From Lithospermum erythrorhizon (Eukaryota > Streptophyta > Magnoliopsida > Boraginales > Boraginaceae): a DNA stretch of 64,000 nucleotides. Where the stretch lies: the NCBI GenBank assembly GCA_019722365.1, contig JADFUC010001028.1:248001-312000 (forward strand), read 5' to 3'. Below the pieces are notes generated by a model, which had not been told where the DNA came from, made no database searches, and was given only the letters and a program-made list of their open reading frames with translations. Positions 38,890 to 50,361 of the stretch are shown here, piece after piece. Each line of letters begins with the position of its first letter. Position 1 is the first letter of the stretch. The translations under genes were made by a program, and so were the position numbers.

Positions 38890-39440
38890 AAATTAATTTG
38901 TTTCAATGAAGCCTTTAAATTTTAGTACCAAATAGAAAATATAACTATAACTATATATTTTAGAATAAGCGATAGTAATTCAAATCCTAACATGATTTTA
39001 TTGAGTAACAATTTAATAAACCATTAGAGTGTACACATACCTTTTTACAATCGATATTTCTGACTAAAGCCTCGTAATCAGCTCCTGAAAGCTATTCTTC
39101 AAGCTATATTTTCTATCGACCCAAACTCCATTCAAGAAATTTATAACTGGAGCATCACCATCACCCTTATTAGTCTGTGATTTCTTTTAACTTTGAGAAC
39201 TCTGACTTGACCTCTTCCATGTTCTTATGTTGGAGAAATTCATTATTACATTATATGATAATGGAGATGTCAACATGTTCTTGTTTTCACCCTTTTCGAG
39301 TCCATCCAGCAACAATTTTGCACCCACTTTTGAACAAAAATCCATTATGGCTACTACCTGTTTTGAGTTCTGTTCAGGGAAAACTATTTTAAAAGTGTGT
39401 TATTTATGCCATATCATTTGATTTTGCCTTTGTTAACCTA
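38890..39440 (-). repeat. Duplicated segment of the serpin locus (decayed copy)
   Basis: This segment matches 41930-42560 through intron start, exon 1 and 5' flank (for example TTAATAAACCATTAGAG at about 39012 and 42081, and ATCGATATTTCTGACTAAAG in both). Both are in the same orientation, about 3.07 kb apart, so it is a tandem duplication around the serpin gene. Confidence 0.85.
39041..39345 (-). pseudogene. Serpin exon 1 fragment (pseudogene copy)
   Basis: On the minus strand it starts MDFCSKVGAKLLLDGLEKGE NKNMLTSPLSY, clearly homologous to exon 1 of the serpin at 42108-42465. It lacks about 59 bp in the middle (the region encoding the MTAIGSSGATSDQI block of the other copy), which breaks the frame. 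Further on, its NFLNGVWVDRKYSLKNSFQE segment keeps the correct reading across the place where the larger serpin gene is frameshifted. No second exon accompanies it. Confidence 0.88.
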
Positions 39441-39576
39441 ATATGCCACAACTCCACAACTGACCACAAGCCACAAGTATGATCTAACAATCAATTTATA
39501 TACAACTCACAAATTTTAAACCTAATAATAATAGGAACAAAAGACTACGGTATGTAAGAGTAATTATTGTTTGTTA

Positions 39577-39874
39577 TACTATTCCCTTTTTTAACTATAA
39601 TGCACCTAAATTAGTTGATAATGGATAATATGTAAACAAATCAATATTGTGAGAATAGATTAAGAAGAATGAAACGTTGTCAAAAATTGCATTGAAAATA
39701 TAAAATGATAATTAATTGAAACTATATCATTGGTAGTTGATAATTTAATAACAAAATGTAATAAAAAAGTAACATTGAAAATGTAAAACATTAATTTCTA
39801 TGCTAGAATGACAATTAAATATCACCAATTTTTTCAAGCTAGGATGACAAATAAAAATCACCGGAGGAAGTACT
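39577..39874. mobile_element. MITE, family shared with 57499-57754 (copy 1)
   Basis: It shares GTCAAAAATTGCATTGAAAA, AATTGAAACTATATCATTG-like and ACATTGAAAATGTAAAA blocks in the same order with 57499-57754. Ends resemble TACTATTCCCTT and GGAGGAAGTACTA, i.e. Stowaway-type. Noncoding. Confidence 0.65.
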
Positions 39875-40319
39875 ATTAACATATAGTCTCATATTATATG
39901 TACTCTAAAGATAGATTCTTCAGCTATAATTTATAAAATACAATATTCTTCTCTAAAAGATTATTTGGTTTGTTTTTCAATGTTTAGTAAAATTAACTAA
40001 CTTTTTTATATTAATTGAGACAAATAATTTTTCTCAAGTTAATAGTTAAGTTGGTTGAAAATACAATATATTGATATTTTTTTCAAGTATTAAAAACCAT
40101 ACTAAAAAAATATTGGAGTTCAAAATTTTAGACGTACGAGCCCTAATGTATACCTACAGAGTTATACAGAAATTGAAGGTGCCAAATTCAACAAATAGTT
40201 TCTCAAGTCACCGGGTTGCTTCTTAGTTACTACTTGATTAAACCAATAACACAAGAAAAAAGATTTTGGTATGTAAAAATTCATCCAATAAGTATTGCTA
40301 ATAATAGTGCACATCTTAG

Positions 40320-40440
40320 TCCATAACGGTAGCTATGAAATTGGTTGCTACTGCTGTGATTCTGTTGAAAAGCTGTTGCGAAATGAAAATTAGTGACGAA
40401 ACAATTGCAATTAATTTCGTAGCCATTGCTCAATTTTCAG
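40320..40440. repeat. Imperfect hairpin-forming repeat
   Basis: GGTAGCTATGAAATTGGTTG near 40328 is roughly complementary to CAATTAATTTCGTAGCCATT near 40409, with TAGTGACGAAAC between. It could be a small MITE remnant. It lies 3' of the serpin gene. Confidence 0.35.
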
Positions 40441-40762
40441 TGGTTAGTGTTGAGAGTAAAGGCATCTAGCCATCTCATTCTCGAATGTTACGTTTCAAAA
40501 CTTAGATGATTATTTGTATAAGTAGGTCATTCATATGAGAACAATATAATGCTCATTCTATGCAAGGAATACAAAGTAACAAGCGACGAAATTCTATTCA
40601 GAATTAAACATGAGTTTCTCAAGATAATAGATATACTATTATTCAGAGCTACTAAAACATTCCAACTATGAAAAATCATCATTGAAATAAAAACAAAAGA
40701 TTAACTTGTTGAAACAATGCCCCCCTGAATCAAAACCAGCAACATAATTTCGCCCGTCTCGG

Positions 40763-42465
40763 CTATTCCTCTAGAGGATTGAGTACTGTTCCGGCAAAAA
40801 ACAGAACCCCAGAATTTTCTTCTCGAATAATAAACATAAAAGGATGATCCGCAATGAATTCAGTAGGTGTGTAATACATTGGGCAACCACACACGTAGCC
40901 TGCAAAAGTCACGGCTGCAGCTTCAGTACCTTCTTCGTTCACCTCTATAAACGCCTTCTGAACAATCTTCGATACATGTACCCTGTCTTCTTCAATCATC
41001 TCATTCAACTCTGATTTTGCCATATCAAATGGTAGAGTTAAACCCATACTTTTCATGATCCCTGCTCCTTTTTCCGTTAAATAACTGAACTTGAACTTCG
41101 GAATACGAAAGACATCCACACTGTTTCTGATTGGAAGATCACAGTACTTGATGAAGAATTCGGGGTCAGAATTTACTGTTTTGAGTAGGCTTTGAAGTCC
41201 ATCTTTCTCAACTGGTAAGAAAATATACATTGCAAATTTCTTCTTTTGGTCTCCTCCAGTTTTATAAGGGATTCGAGCAACTTGGAAATTTTCGAATGAT
41301 TTGTGAGAATATTCTTTACAACCAGACATGAAAGGAACCATAACTTGCTCACCATTAAGTAGGTGAAATGAATAGTCCCTTGTTCTTGTTTTTGTAAATT
41401 CTTTCTCCCATAAACCTTTGAAATACAATGCATTTCCAAGAATGAGGGTTGTGTCTGGTGCAATGTGTTCAGTCTTAAGAACTTCTTTTATGAGACCTTT
41501 TGTTGATGCACTTGCCCATTCATTAGTTTCTTGCACCACCATTTCGGGCTTCAAATAAATAACCAAGAGTAACTTTAGTTTAGCTTCAAGATGATTTGGA
41601 TGCAAGATCCATGTAGAAATAACGTAAAAGACATTACGGATATTTAACGTGGTATCTAACGTCTTTTGAAATCCACGAATATAGCCACATAAACTGATTT
41701 TACTATAATGAAGGAAAATTACAAATTATATATGAATATTGAATACTCCCATATGTGTATGAACACTATAATATGGTGTACATATAAATCTAAACTAATG
41801 AAAAGGGCCTTCAAAATCGCCTTTCCCGTAGCATCAAGATCCTCCATTGGGACCACGGCATCCGACATAGGTCTCAAAACAAATCAAAGTTGTGTATTTT
41901 AAACTTGAAAATCGATATGATATTTATATTCAATTAATTTGTTTCAATCAAGCCCTTAATTATTAAATTGACGAGTCAAATAGAAAATACTATAACTGCA
42001 TATAAGTTTATTTGTAGAACAAGCGATAGTAATACATATCCGAACATGATTTTATTTAGTAACATAACAAACTAACAATTTAATAAACCATTAGAGCGTG
42101 CACGTACCTTTTTACAATCGATATTTCTGACTAAAGCATTGTAATGCCTTTCAATCACCTCCTGAAAAGTATTCTTCAAACAATATTCTTTATTGATCCA
42201 AACTCCATTCAAAACTTATAACTGGAGCATCACCACCCTTAGTCTTTGTGATTTCTTTTAACTTTGAGAACTCTGACTTGACCTCTTCCATGTTCTTATG
42301 TTGGAGAAATTCAAGAATTTGATCCGACGTGGCGCCTGAACTTCCAATAGCAGTCATGTTCATGATTGCATTATATGATAATGGAGATGTCAACATGTTC
42401 TTGTTTTCACCATTTTCGAGTCCATCAAGCAACAATTTGGAAGCCACTTTTGAAGAAAAATCCAT
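40763..42465 (-). pseudogene. Plant serpin (serpin-ZX-like), two exons, frameshifted in exon 1
   Basis: Serpins trap proteases by an exposed reactive-centre loop. Exon 1 (42108-42465) encodes MDFSSKVASKLLLDGLENGE through AIGSSGATSDQILEFLQHKN; exon 2 (40763-41548) encodes PEMVVQETNEWASASTKGLI through FIADHPFMFIIREENSGVLF and the end NPLEE. The intron is GT-AG, phase 0. Two bases are missing in exon 1 near 42210: the sequence runs SFEWSLDQ-stop, while the next frame reads NGVWINKEYCLKNTF and on to the donor. Restoring length gives about 381 residues, normal for the family. The hinge EVNEEGTEAAAVTFAG is present, but the loop continues YVCGCPMYYTP, without the basic P1 residue usual in plant serpins. 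Either a recent pseudogene or an assembly error; the long intact exon 2 argues for recent loss. Confidence 0.85.
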
Positions 42466-45115
42466 TATGGCTACTTCTGTTCAGGGAGAACTATTTGAAG
42501 AGGGTGTGTTTTTATGCTATACGGTTTTGCCTTGTTAACCTAATGTGCATGTAACAAAGCCTTTATATAACTCGCAAATCTTAAACCTGATAAGCAGGGC
42601 TGGTCCGGAAATTTTGGTGGCATATTATCTACGCTGTTGACATCACTCAAGTTGATCTCACAAATCTCGGTTGTTCGTTTATCACTTCATAACTTATCAA
42701 TCCTATCTCTCAAACTCTTGATTTAATCTTATCTGAATAGTGAATAAAGCTGAATAAGTTTCACAGACAGGAACACGATGAAATTGTAGAGGTGCCAAAT
42801 TAAAATTATATGGGTGGTGAGCTGGCTTGAATTAAAAAAATTTAAACTAAAGAACCATCAACTACAACAAAGTAAACGATTAATGTTAAGAGAAACGACA
42901 TATGCATTTAATTTTTCCATATTGTCTTTATCGAGTTAAAATGAAACTTGGCCTGTCCGTATTATATAAAATATTAGAAATGTATATTTAGAATCGTGAC
43001 CAACTCGCCGCCTTCTATAGATTCGGCGGACTACAGTCGAACATGGACACTCGAGATCTGCACTCCCGTCTAACACTATGCTCAAATACTTGGCATAATA
43101 TTTCGCACCTTAACACTTCCGTTTCTCAATCCAACTTAATCCAACACAACGCTCCAAAACCACATGTAACTTCATTTCTCTTCTTCAAATATTTCGGAAG
43201 ATACTTTCTGATGGATCAAATGTGCTATAAGGTTATTATAAATCTGACAAGATTGTTGGGGATAGTGTACATGTAGTATAAATCATATAATTGATGCATC
43301 CCCAAATTATTGCATTATTGCGAGGGAAGATTGTCATTCGAATCTCATTGTGAAAGTGCATTATTGGTGAATTTTTTGATATAAATCAAGTTATAAAATT
43401 CAGCTCTCACATATTTCAAACTATTGTCATAAAAAGAAACCACCCTCACGGTGGCAAATTTAGAATGAGGAAAAATAATGAGGTTATTGTAAATACTTCT
43501 TATTTATGCAATAGCATGATTGGCCTAGCATCAGATGGATTTAATCCAGATGTACATGCTCTTGCTGTTCGGGCTTCTGATTATCATTATAATATTAAAT
43601 GGTCCTCCAATAATGACATATGTGATGATTTTTTTTCAATCAAAACACGATTGAAGCAATGTGAACTCCTTTTTAAAGGTTGTGCGATAAAATAGTAAAT
43701 AACCAAATTTAATGCTAGCTCTTCGCATCAACCTGTTGAAGTAATTAATTCTTCTATATTCAGTTTCGTAATTCAATCATTCTAAATGAATCGAAGAAAT
43801 CAAATCTGCAGAGGCAGCTGGTAGCTAAGACAATGTATATATTCTGACTATCTTTGACCATAGCCGTTATTAAGTTGGTTTCACAATCAAAAATTGATAA
43901 TCTGTTTAAGACGAATTAATTAATGAAATATCACATAATTCAGAAACTATTCAATGCATCATCTAATGTTACATCATCCTCGAAGATGAAAAGAAAACGA
44001 TGGTACAGTATTTGTAATGGAGTAGTAGTGTTTGGTGGTTGGATGAGTTGTTTCATCTATAAGAAGTATCCACACGTTGTGCTTGGTCGTCGTTGGAATA
44101 ATACTTGTGCTAATGTGCTAATATATTGTTTATGAGCCGAGCATAGTGGTACTAAGTACTTCCTTAATATCATATTACTAAATAAATCATTTAGATAATT
44201 GAGATTAGGCACTTGTGATCACAATGGTTAGCATATTGTATAGAAATTTAGTCGGGTTAGATCTGTCTTCTAACCCAAAATCTTTTTGTATTTATTTCCT
44301 TTAATTAACTTCGATTTCGAAATATGATAGGGTTTAAAATACTTAATCTCTTTCCCTCGCATCTCCCACACTCTCCGTCTACGCCATAGATTCATCCGGT
44401 GATTCAATTTGTTAAATAAAGATAGTGTTCATGATTATGTCGTAATTTAGATTGTGACTTTTTGGAGCTTTTATGGTAAATTTTGGTTAAGTTTTTGATT
44501 TTTTTATTTGAATTTGAAGTTGGTAATTAATAGGTAATAGATTGTGCGACATAAGACCAGAATGATTTTTTTATTTTTGTGATTATGGTTAAGTTTGATT
44601 TTTAGCTAATTTGAAGTTAGTAGTGTGGAGAATAATAAATTCAACAACAAGCAGAAGTGCAATTATTGAGTAGGTAGTATTCATGAGCTTTATCCTAATT
44701 GAGCTGTTTTTGTTTGTGTGTTCATCATTGTTTGTAGCCATTGTTACTAATTGTAAAATCCTCAAGTGTTCATCACTGATTAATTCATGAGCCGTTGATT
44801 TTCATTTGATTTTTATGATGATTCAAATTGCTTCTATAAATGGAGAGTGAGTTGAGATTATATTAAAAGAAATCAAATATTAATTTTATAGTTCATCTTG
44901 TTCTTGATTACTATTTGTATCAGGCTGAACTTTTTCTGATTATTTCTCTTGCACTTTTGAAAGTCTTTTGGTGCAGTTTTGTAGAAAGAACAGTACAGTT
45001 TTTGGTGTGAAGTTTGGAAGCTTCTCTTTGGACAAATGATATTGGAGTTTTAGAGCAGATTTGAACATATCATAAGATAGTTCTTGCATTTATTTTATGT
45101 TTATTATGGAGAAAT
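42466..45115. other. Intergenic region upstream of the serpin
   Basis: Contains the 5' flank of the serpin. The rest is AT-rich with short open frames (for example 43465-43695 +) that show no recognisable family. No supported gene. Confidence 0.4.
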
Positions 45116-45117
45116 GT

Positions 45118-45907
45118 AGTATAGAAAATTGTTCACTGAATTAGGCATGTTTTGCCATAATATAACATACAAATGGTTTACTTAATTAAGCCATGTTGTA
45201 GTGTCACAATGATTTATGGTACTGTACAGAAAATTGTTCACTGAATTAGGCATGTTTTGCCATAATATAGCATACAGATGGTTTACTTAAAAGTATGTAT
45301 CATCTTGATGAGCTCATAAATTCACTTGCCTGGATTACGGATGAGGAGTGCGGGATGTCTCAGTGGTGGTGAGAGCTTGGCTTAAACCACTTCAATCACG
45401 AGATCCTCCCCTTTGCGTGGCTGACACGTATGCATGAAATGCATTGCGGCCTTAGCGCTCTCGCTCCTTTCATTGGTATATACGGGGCAAAACTAAGATA
45501 GATAGCTTTTTTATGGTATTTGGTCCATCGCGATTTTGTGTCTGCAAATCCCAAAGTTTTTAGCGAGACAACTGTTAAGCTTAGGAGTTGATAGAATGGC
45601 GTATCGTAGGGGATCACTTCAGGTAGTAACTGATAAATTTCGGTCAGTACACAATCAGAGAGACCCAGTTACCATTGTGAGTCTAGTTATAGTGTAACAA
45701 TGGTTTATGCCAATAATATGATTTACTTAATTATGCCATGTTATAGTGTAACAATGGTTTATGGTTGTACATAGAAAATTATTCACTGAATTAGACATGT
45801 TTTGCTATAATATAGCATACAGATGTGGTTTGCAATTTATGCCATGTTATAGATGTAACAATGCTTTATGGTACAACATAGAAAATGTTCTATTAGGCAT
45901 CATTTTA
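45118..45907 (+). repeat. Tandem repeat (~100 bp unit) split by an inserted segment
   Basis: The unit contains GAAAATTGTTCACTGAATTA, GGCATGTTTTGCCATAATAT, CATACAGATGGTTTACTTAA and CCATGTTATAGTGTAACAAT. Two units lie at 45118-45290 and about two more, diverged, at 45683-45907. The segment between (about 45291-45682) is unrelated and begins, near 45350, with a sequence that recalls a tRNA-derived SINE head (GGGATGTCTCAGTGG). Confidence 0.7.
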
Positions 45908-46741
45908 GCATAAAATATGGCGATTTATAGTAATGCATATATAAATTAACTACTTATCATATCTGAGTTATTTAATATAAGCTCATAATATTCATAACAA
46001 TAAAATAATTCATTAGAGCTCAAGTATTCTTAATAACTAAAATCTCATTGGATGTCTAAAGTATTGAATACGAAAACCACATAAAGTATTTTGAATAAAC
46101 CATGAAAAACTAAAAATAGCCTGAGAAACTAACAATAGTCTGAGAAACTAACAATAGCCTAGAGTGTTCATTAATTTTCAACTGTACTAGTTTTAATACT
46201 TTCTTTATCCTTTTTGCACCTTTCTTTTCTTCAATGGGCTGAGTATCATTTTGAATGTGGTGAGCATTCTTCAATTGCATCTCAATTTCATGACAGAAAT
46301 TGCTGGCTTTCTTTTGAAGGTTGTTATTACTTGTGGTTTACATAAGTGTCTAAATCTGGTATGTTTGTGTTCTTTCTCTTTGCTAGCATTGTTTTTCCAT
46401 TTTCTAGCCATAATTCCTGTGAGAAAGAAAACGAGCAAATAGTTTCATTTAATTATGCCACTCAACAATAGCTATATGGTCAATCTCACATTGCCATACA
46501 AAGGAGTACTTGTGGTTTATTATGCATAACCATGACTAATATAGAATATAGATGACTTCTAGTATAATAAACATGATTTAAGGGGAAAATACCACAAATG
46601 GTCAAACTTGAATTCGATGGAAGTACATTATGCCCTCATATCAACTACACGAAATAATTATAATCATATAGGCATTATACAAAAGCACCTATTGAGCATC
46701 AAAATAATTAGGTCTAGATCAAAATTGACATGAAAATTAAC

Positions 46742-47150
46742 TCGTAAACATGCATTTGAACTATTACCACAAATTAATCTCATAATTAATAATAGTTGTC
46801 ACAATATAGTTTTGGTATGGTAAATCACATTTGCCACACTAATGAGGAGTTGTGGCAAAGAGTTGTTAATATGAAAACAAACACAAATATTCTTAGGCAA
46901 CAATAAGAATAATTCCATGAGCTAAAGTATTTTTAAGAGCTAAAATCTCCAAAATCATATCTAAATATGCATTTGAACTATTAACCACAAAATTAATCTA
47001 AAAAAAAAAAATTCACATATAAACATGCATTTGTACTATAAATCACAAAATTAACCTAAAAAATCACAACAAAATTGACTTTTAAACATGCAATTGAAGT
47101 ATTAACCAGAAATTTAACTACAAAATTAACCACTAAATTACCCACAAAAA
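46742..47150 (+). repeat. Dispersed short repeats AAACATGCATTTGAACTATT
   Basis: The motif, usually followed by ACCACAAAATTAA, recurs near 46746, 46966, 47022 and 47083 with small changes. AT-rich, noncoding. Confidence 0.7.
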
Positions 47151-47846
47151 TAACTAGAAATATACATTGTTTTGGCAATAATCGAAGTCCTCTTAGCTTT
47201 CCAAACCCGACTCAATAACAACCGAATCAAGTCGACCCCAAAGTCAACGATTTTGATTTTATCAAAAAATAATATCATCGATTAACGCCGCTTCTACATC
47301 ATGATAAGAATAAATTTGTATTTGTACGAGAGTCTAATTTAAAATTTGTTAAATTAGCCTTTAGTAAGATGTGATGGATACTAAATATTCATGGACATAT
47401 ATATATATAACAATTGGACAATATTTTGATACTCTACCATCATTTACACATCACCACCGTCCACCCCCATGCTAAAATTTAGATAGTGTCAGAGTTGACC
47501 AATATTGAATTACATGGAACATTACCAAATACTGTATTATCACAGTAGAGGACCACAAAGGTAGTTAAAGGGGTGACATGGAAGCAACCATTCAAATTAG
47601 CTGGAAACTATGATTGATTTCTTGATTAGCTTTAGAGAGGTTTGTTGATATAGTTTGAGCTTAACAAACATTAGTTATAATAATCATATGATGATTGAGT
47701 AAACTATAGCCTTCAGTTGGATACCACCAAGAAATTCGTGCATCCCACGCTAGTTTATTTGTTAACTACCTAAGAATCTACCCAACAGCAGCAGTTCATC
47801 AGTCTACATCAAACTGCATGCCTTCTTTGTTTTCTTAACTGTTTAT
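47151..47846. other. Upstream region of the CCCH gene
   Basis: Promoter side of the CCCH zinc-finger gene; AT-rich with an (AT)n run near 47398. No other element is claimed. Confidence 0.4.
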
Positions 47847-47854
47847 TATATATA
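47847..47854 (+). promoter_or_regulatory. Probable TATA box of the CCCH gene
   Basis: TATATATA lies 51 nt before the ATG at 47905. This would place transcription start near 47880 and give a short leader. Confidence 0.5.
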
Positions 47855-47904
47855 CAACCTTCATTTTCTTGAGAAGGTGCATTGACCTTACACATCAAAG
47901 TAAA

Positions 47905-49254
47905 ATGCAGAACCAAACCTGTGGCACGACGACAAAATCCGTGGCAGAGGTTAACTCATCAACCTCTGCCACGATGATTACTATAGCCGTGGAACCAGAG
48001 AACTCCTTCTCTGCTTCCACGACTATAGACTATGAAACTTTCTCTGATATGGATGATGACATTTTCTACTCTCAGCTATTTTCACAAGATCCGTCAAATG
48101 CTCCTTCTGAAACCTCTTCTGCCTATTCGTCCGACACATTTGGCGGAGATCTTCAACTCCACCAATCAAGGTATACACAACTCTACAACAAGTACAACCT
48201 CTCAATAACTCACCTTCAAGAATACCTCAAAGAAGTTGACTCTCTCCGCCGTGAAAATGAAGCTCTACGTCTTGCTAATGCCGAGTTGGCTCACCGGTTA
48301 AGTGTATTATCCAACTGCCTTCTCTCTGATTTCAACCGCCTTGGCATTACAACAAACTCACCAAGCTCCGCCACTGAGCTTGGTGGCCAAAATGTTCCAG
48401 TTGAACGGTTCTCTCTTCCGAAGAGTATTTCGGTTCGATCTGATCATAAGGTGAAACCGTATGCCCCCGGGAACTCTATTGGTTCACATTTGACACATTA
48501 TCGCCGAGCTAGGGAATTTGTTCCTGAACCAGTAAGTCATCTCAATGATCTTTTGTGATCATAATATTATAATGTGAAAGTAAGTCTTGGTGACACTTTT
48601 AATATTGTCACAAAAAATTATTTATTGAAAGTTAACTAAGACTATATATGGAATGCTATGTCATCTGCGCAAACAAAAAACTGACAAATTTGCCATACTA
48701 TATTACATCTATATTATGTGCAAACAAAATATTGACAAATTTGCAATATTGTTACATCTATATGAAAGTTACACTTTTATCCACTTCATATTTCAGACTC
48801 TTTTATCCACTTCTTATTTGACAACAGTGGCCTAATTGTCGTAGAAGTAGTATTTACACTAAGCTTTATCCGGACCTACCACTTATGAAAATGTGATCAT
48901 TTTCATTTCACAAATATATTTTATACTTAATTTTTGTAATTTTGATTGACATGGTAGCGACAAAGACAAGATGAGGCATTAAAGATTAAAGTGTTCAACC
49001 AGGGCATGTCAAAAACAGAGTTGTGCAACAAATGGCAAGAAACAGGAATGTGCCCATATGGTGACAACTGCCAGTTTGCTCATGGCATTCATGAGCTCCG
49101 GCCTGTTATACGCCATCCCCGCTACAAGACCGCCGTGTGTCGCATGGTCCTCGCAGGGGACAAATGCCCTTACGGCCACCGTTGCCATTTCCGCCACAAC
49201 CTCACCGACGAGGAACGCCTCATTGCTACTAAGAGTATTGAAACATCAAACTAA
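47905..49254 (+). CDS. Tandem CCCH zinc-finger protein (C3H14/C3H15-like), complete
   Basis: Two exons, 47905-48531 and 48958-49254, joined by a GT-AG intron in phase 0, encode 307 residues. The N-terminal part has an acidic Ser-rich segment ([20 protein letters not shown]) and a leucine-rich coiled coil ([30 protein letters not shown]). Exon 2 has two fingers: [20 protein letters not shown] and [20 protein letters not shown], both C-x8-C-x5-C-x3-H, 18 residues apart, with leads SKTELC and YKTAVC. This is the animal TTP-type arrangement, found in plants in the C3H14/C3H15 group, which bind AU-rich mRNA and affect secondary wall and anther development. The ATG at 47905 is the first in frame after the TATA box; no stop separates it from an upstream TTG at 47869, so the choice rests on being the first ATG. 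RNA binding here is inferred from the motif. Confidence 0.93.
48655..48830 (+). repeat. Short tandem duplications in the CCCH intron
   Basis: GCAAACAAAA, TGACAAATTTGC and TTACATCTATAT recur about 50 bp apart (48668 and 48719), and TTTTATCCACTTC recurs near 48774 and 48801. Small local duplications within the intron. Confidence 0.7.
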
Positions 49255-50361
49255 TCCTATTCCATCGATTTGTTCATTTATTGATTGCTTTGATATTACC
49301 ACTTATGCATAAATGCATAAATATTGTGATAAGTTCATTTCGTTGTGTATATATAATATATAATATAGGTAATTAAACAAAGATTACAAGTAAGTAGTAA
49401 AAGAAATGGATCGGGAGAACGATTAATAAGTTGAGCTTACATTATAGATATTAGAGATGAATAATTTGTTAGTTGATGATCATGATTATTATTTGAATAT
49501 CAATAAATATTATGGAGAATTGTTTGATTGAAATTTTATTAGTTGATGACATTCTTTATTGTTTACTCATTGTTATTGTATCATTTGTATTTGCACATTG
49601 AAGATGCAAGAAATAGTTGATGACATTTTAATGTTGTGTATAAGAATCTGAATAATATAACTTTTTTTTCATGAGCATACACTGGACTTTGCATATTCTC
49701 CCAACGTTGCTATAGAAAATGTGGTTGTTGGATCATTTTCTCCCAACCTTGATCATACAATTGGTTTTGTTACAATAGGTTGCATTGATCCTCTCCATAT
49801 TTTCAATTTACTTCACTTGTTTTATTTTTTGGTGGACATTGACTTCAGGAATGCATTCTCAGAAAGTGCCAAACCATAAACATCCATTTACTACTTCCAG
49901 AGCAACCCCTATATTTGAACTTAATGCTCCATTTAGTATCCAAATTAAGCTTCATATAAAAATTAAGCTTTAAATAGACATATAGAGGTCAATTAATATG
50001 GAACACAAACAGAAAGAAGAATCCAAAATATAAATTTGGCATAAGTTAGACTCATTTTCCCAAAGAAAATTTCTCTTACGAAAAGTATATCCTAAATGAA
50101 ATATATTACTAGATTACTATGTCTATCATCATATACAAATTATCCATCCCTCTCCAACTTGCCTAATACTACCAAAACCAGAGAATGCTGCAAACAAATA
50201 ATGCAAACAGTAGTCATAGGTTGATCTTTCACAGCCACCAACCTAAGCTTTGATTTCATCCTCAATGATGAATGAAACACGAACTTGGTTGGTAGCTTCC
50301 AGTTCAATCCTCAATGTTGTCCGCCCCCATTTGCACATCCCCGGCTAGTACCAGTCAGCGA
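49255..50361. other. Convergent spacer between CCCH and GIL1-like genes
   Basis: 3' flanks of both genes. AT-rich; no gene seen. Confidence 0.5.

Noticed and set aside
45340..45420. Possible tRNA gene
   Set aside because: Box A is imperfect, box B is weak, and no cloverleaf can be drawn; at most a SINE head.
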